NCBI RefSeq assembly: GCF_041080625.1
Contig: NZ_CP163518.1
Coordinates: forward strand, 7,681,501-7,745,500
DNA from: Streptomyces sp. CG1
GTDB lineage: Bacteria > Actinomycetota > Actinomycetes > Streptomycetales > Streptomycetaceae
Direction: 5' to 3'
DNA length: 64,000 nucleotides
In this document: piece after piece, positions 61,555 through 64,000 of the stretch
Position numbering within the stretch: position 1 is the stretch's first letter
Layout of the letters: each line of letters starts with the position of its first letter
Translations under genes and position numbers: made by a program
The notes under the pieces: generated by a model
Seen by the model: the letters and a program-made list of their open reading frames with translations, nothing else
The model's database searches: none
Told to the model about the DNA's origin: nothing

Positions 61555-62806
61555 ACTCGCCGAAGCGCGGGTACACGCGCGCGAAGTACTCGGCGTCCCG
61601 GGTGTGCACCTTGCCCCAGTGCGGCCGGCCCTCGTGCGCCGTGAAGATCCGCTCGGCAGCGGTGAAGTAGGCCTGGTGCGGCGTGCCCCGGAACATGTGG
61701 ACGGCGATGTAGGCGCTGTCCCGCCCGGAGGCGGTGGACAACGTGATGTCGTCGGCCGGGGCCGTGCGCACCTCGACCGGGAAACTGACGCGCAGCCCGG
61801 AGCGCTCGACCATGCTCTTCAGCTCGCGCAGCGTCTCCGTCAGGGCCGCGCGCGGGACGGCGTACTCCATCTCCACGAAGCGCACCCGTCGCGGCGAGGT
61901 GAACACCTTGTACGGGATGTCCGTGTACGTCCGCGCGGACAGGGCCTTGCTGGAGATCTGGGCGATGGCGGGAATGGTGGCGGGCGCCGCGCGGCCGACC
62001 CACTGGGCCACCTGGAACACGCCGTTGGAGAGGAACTCGTCCTCGAACCAGCCGGCCAGCTGCCCCACGGGCTGCTCGGGACCGGCGCTGCGGTTGTTCC
62101 GCTTGGTGTTGGTGTTGCCGGTGTGCGGAAACCAGTAGAACTCGAAGTGCTCGTTCTCCGCCCACAGTTGATCGAACTCGGCGAGGACCCGCTCGAAGGG
62201 CATCGGCTCCTCGCGCGCGGTGAGCAGGAACAGCGGCTCCACGGCGAAGGTGATCGCGGTGACGATGCCGAGGGCGCCGAGGCCTATTCGGGCGGCCGCG
62301 AATACCGCGCGTTCTTCGGCGGTCCCCTTCTCGGAGCAGGTCAGCACCGAACCGTCCGCCGTGACGAGTTCGAGTCCCTTGATCTGGGCGGCGATGGAGG
62401 CGGACTCCCGGCCCGTGCCGTGTGTGCCGGTGCTGGTGGCGCCGGACACGGTCTGCTCCATGATGTCGCCCATGTTGGCCAGCGACAGACCCTCGCGTGC
62501 CAGAGCCGCATTGAGCCTCTTGAGCGGAGTGCCGGCCTCGACCGTGACGGTCATGGCTTCCCGGTCAATGTTGCGGATACCGGTCAACAGTTGAGGGCGG
62601 ATCAATACACCGTCGGTGGCCGCGATCGACGTGAAGGAGTGGCCGGTCCCGACCGCCTTCACCTTCAGGCCGTCCTCGGCGGCCCGGCGCACCGCCGCGG
62701 CCAGTTCGTCCACCGACGCCGGTGCGACCTGCCGGGCGGGCCGGGCGGTGACGTTCCCGCCCCAGTTACGCCAGGTGCCGTTCTTCCCGTTCGCCGTGCT
62801 GCTCAA
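61478..62806 (-). CDS. D-arabinono-1,4-lactone oxidase (FAD-linked, ALO family)
   Basis: 442 residues. N-terminal FAD-binding domain with KAVGTGHSFTSIAATDGVLI and TVSGATSTGTHGTG; C-terminal ALO domain ending with EGRPHWGKVHTRDAEYFARV, the HWGK motif of sugar-lactone oxidases. It oxidises an aldonolactone or polyol with oxygen as acceptor. Its start overlaps the MFS gene's end by 41 bp, so the two are co-transcribed. The physiological substrate in Streptomyces is unsettled; alditol oxidase is the alternative. Confidence 0.92.
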   Translation of the reverse strand: MSSTANGKNGTWRNWGGNVTARPARQVAPASVDELAAAVRRAAEDGLKVKAVGTGHSFTSIAATDGVLIRPQLLTGIRNIDREAMTVTVEAGTPLKRLNAALAREGLSLANMGDIMEQTVSGATSTGTHGTGRESASIAAQIKGLELVTADGSVLTCSEKGTAEERAVFAAARIGLGALGIVTAITFAVEPLFLLTAREEPMPFERVLAEFDQLWAENEHFEFYWFPHTGNTNTKRNNRSAGPEQPVGQLAGWFEDEFLSNGVFQVAQWVGRAAPATIPAIAQISSKALSARTYTDIPYKVFTSPRRVRFVEMEYAVPRAALTETLRELKSMVERSGLRVSFPVEVRTAPADDITLSTASGRDSAYIAVHMFRGTPHQAYFTAAERIFTAHEGRPHWGKVHTRDAEYFARVYPRFGEFTALRDRLDPERLFQNDYLRRVLGA

Positions 62807-64000
62807 CGGTGCCTCCCCGACCCGCGGCCGGCCTGCGCAGCCGGCGGTACCCGAGGAAACCCACCGCGACCGCGGCGGCCCCGGACACGGCCGGAACCCC
62901 GTACCCGGCCCGCGCCCCGGCTGCGTCGATCACCGAGCCGGCCACGGACGAGCCGAGCGCGACCCCGACCGCGAGGCCGGTGCTCACCCAGGTCATGCCC
63001 TCGGTGAGCTTCGCGCGAGGTACGTGCTCTTCGATCAGGGACATCGTCGTGATCATCGTCGGTGCGATGGACAGCCCCGCAACGAACAGCGCCACGGCCA
63101 GAAGCGGCAAGTTTCCGACCAGTAGGAGGGGGATCATACTCACGGCCATGGCTGCCACGCCCAGCAGCCAGCGGCGTTCCGGTGCTCCGGCGAACTTCAG
63201 CAGCCCGAAGACCACCCCGGCCACACACGAACCGGACGCGTACAGCGCGAGCACGATGCTGGCCGCGCCCTTGTGGCCGCGCTCGTCGGCGAAGGCGACG
63301 GTGACCACGTCCACCGACCCGAAGATCGCGCCGGTCGCCATGAAGGTGGCCACCAGGACCTGCAGCCCCGCCGAGCGCAGCGCCGTATCGCCGCCGTGGT
63401 GCTCGCGCGGGTGCGGCGTCGGCTCGGTGGCGCGCTGGGCGGTGAGCCAGAAGACGCCGGTGGCCAGGAAGCAGGCGGCGAGCAGCGGCCCGGCCTCCGG
63501 GAACCAGACCGTGGACAGCCCGATGGAGATGATCGGGCCGAAGATGAAGCAGATCTCGTCGACGACCGACTCGAACGAGTAGGCGGTGTGCAGCTTCTCG
63601 GTGCCCCGGTAAAGCGCCGCCCAGCGGGCCCGGATCATCGCGCCCAGGCTCGGCACCGAGCCGATCCCGGCCGCACACACGAACAGCACCCAGTCGGGCC
63701 ACTTCAAGTGCGCGGCGAGCAGCAGCCCGGCCGCCGCCGTGAGCGCCACCAGGGTCGCGGGGCGCAGCACCCGGCGCTGCCCGTGCTGGTCGACCAGCCG
63801 GGATATCTGGGGCCCGATCGCCGCGGCGGCCAGCGCGATGGTGGCCGACAGCGCGCCCGCGAGGCCGTACCGCCCGGTCAGCTGCGAGATCATGGTGACC
63901 ACGCCGATGCCCATCATCGACAGCGGCATCCGCCCGAGGAATCCCGCGGCGGAGAAGCCCTTGGTGCCGGGCATGGCGAACAGGGCTCTGTAGGGGCTGG
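62766..64000 (-). CDS. MFS transporter (5' end outside the window)
   Basis: At least 411 residues. The frame continues past ATG 63972-63974 to the window edge with SPYRALFA, the usual start region of this family, so the true start lies beyond 64000. About 12 helices. MFS loop motif SRLVDQHGQRRVLRP, and EEHVPRAKLTEGMTWVSTGL in the C-terminal half. Common in Streptomyces next to the lactone oxidase. Substrate unknown. Confidence 0.9.
   Translation of the reverse strand, partial: SPYRALFAMPGTKGFSAAGFLGRMPLSMMGIGVVTMISQLTGRYGLAGALSATIALAAAAIGPQISRLVDQHGQRRVLRPATLVALTAAAGLLLAAHLKWPDWVLFVCAAGIGSVPSLGAMIRARWAALYRGTEKLHTAYSFESVVDEICFIFGPIISIGLSTVWFPEAGPLLAACFLATGVFWLTAQRATEPTPHPREHHGGDTALRSAGLQVLVATFMATGAIFGSVDVVTVAFADERGHKGAASIVLALYASGSCVAGVVFGLLKFAGAPERRWLLGVAAMAVSMIPLLLVGNLPLLAVALFVAGLSIAPTMITTMSLIEEHVPRAKLTEGMTWVSTGLAVGVALGSSVAGSVIDAAGARAGYGVPAVSGAAAVAVGFLGYRRLRRPAAGRGGTVEQHGEREERHLA

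Overview
The window is high-GC actinobacterial DNA, almost certainly from a Streptomyces chromosome. The codon bias, GTG/TTG starts with purine-rich ribosome sites, a bldA-type TTA-containing gene, and recognisable Streptomyces housekeeping genes (sepH, femX-type ligase, sseA, a truncated tdk) all point that way. About 56.6-64 kb reads as conserved core chromosome. Most of 0-56 kb is accessory DNA crowded with insertion sequences and integration scars.

Layout: 0-1.2 kb holds the end of a TetR regulator, a cut-down trypsin-co-occurring-domain (trypco2) gene and a PIN-like remnant. 1.25-10.6 kb is a TetR-controlled, tightly coupled operon: thermostable-hemolysin family protein, stand-alone adenylating enzyme, TauD/clavaminate-synthase-like dioxygenase, darcynin-like protein, AurF-like diiron oxygenase, MFS exporter, four-helix membrane protein, Tat-exported multicopper oxidase and a cupin. 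It has no NRPS or PKS and looks like an undescribed oxidative (possibly N-oxygenating) small-molecule pathway. 11.3-11.8 kb is a small element with perfect terminal inverted repeats carrying a SnoaL-like gene. 13-21 kb holds an M12B-type secreted protease, IS debris with one intact ISAs1-family element, and a two-gene unit of a membrane protein with a winged-helix-like tail and a GH13 glucan enzyme.

22-33.7 kb is an envelope and secretion locus behind a candidate DasR operator: I36-like secreted protein, lipoprotein, MacA/MacB-like adaptor-ATPase-permease, a lipoprotein shaped like a penicillin-binding protein but lacking all three catalytic motifs, and a 1484-residue secreted protein with transglycosylase-like and golvesin-like domains. 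33.7-47.7 kb is a mobile-element mosaic: IS5 remnants, a frameshifted IS701-family element with about 105-bp inverted repeats, two 150-bp direct repeats, a degenerate integrase beside a half tRNA-Arg, two IS110-family genes separated by a very strong hairpin, an ISL3 element, and a chimeric IstA/resolvase ORF. 47.7-53 kb contains two unknown small genes and a convincing conflict-type pair: trypco2 protein plus a 1200-residue protein with trypsin fold, P-loop NTPase and ten 46-residue TPR-like repeats.

From 53.2 kb a Tn3 fragment gives way to a GNAT gene and femX. IS5 and IS630 remnants then abut a thymidine kinase gene that has lost its P-loop. The remaining core genes are a VOC protein, sseA, sepH, a membrane protein, a D-arabinono-1,4-lactone oxidase and an MFS transporter that runs off the window end. 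No complete tRNA, rRNA or CRISPR array was seen. All functional calls come from reading sequence and motifs, without database searches.
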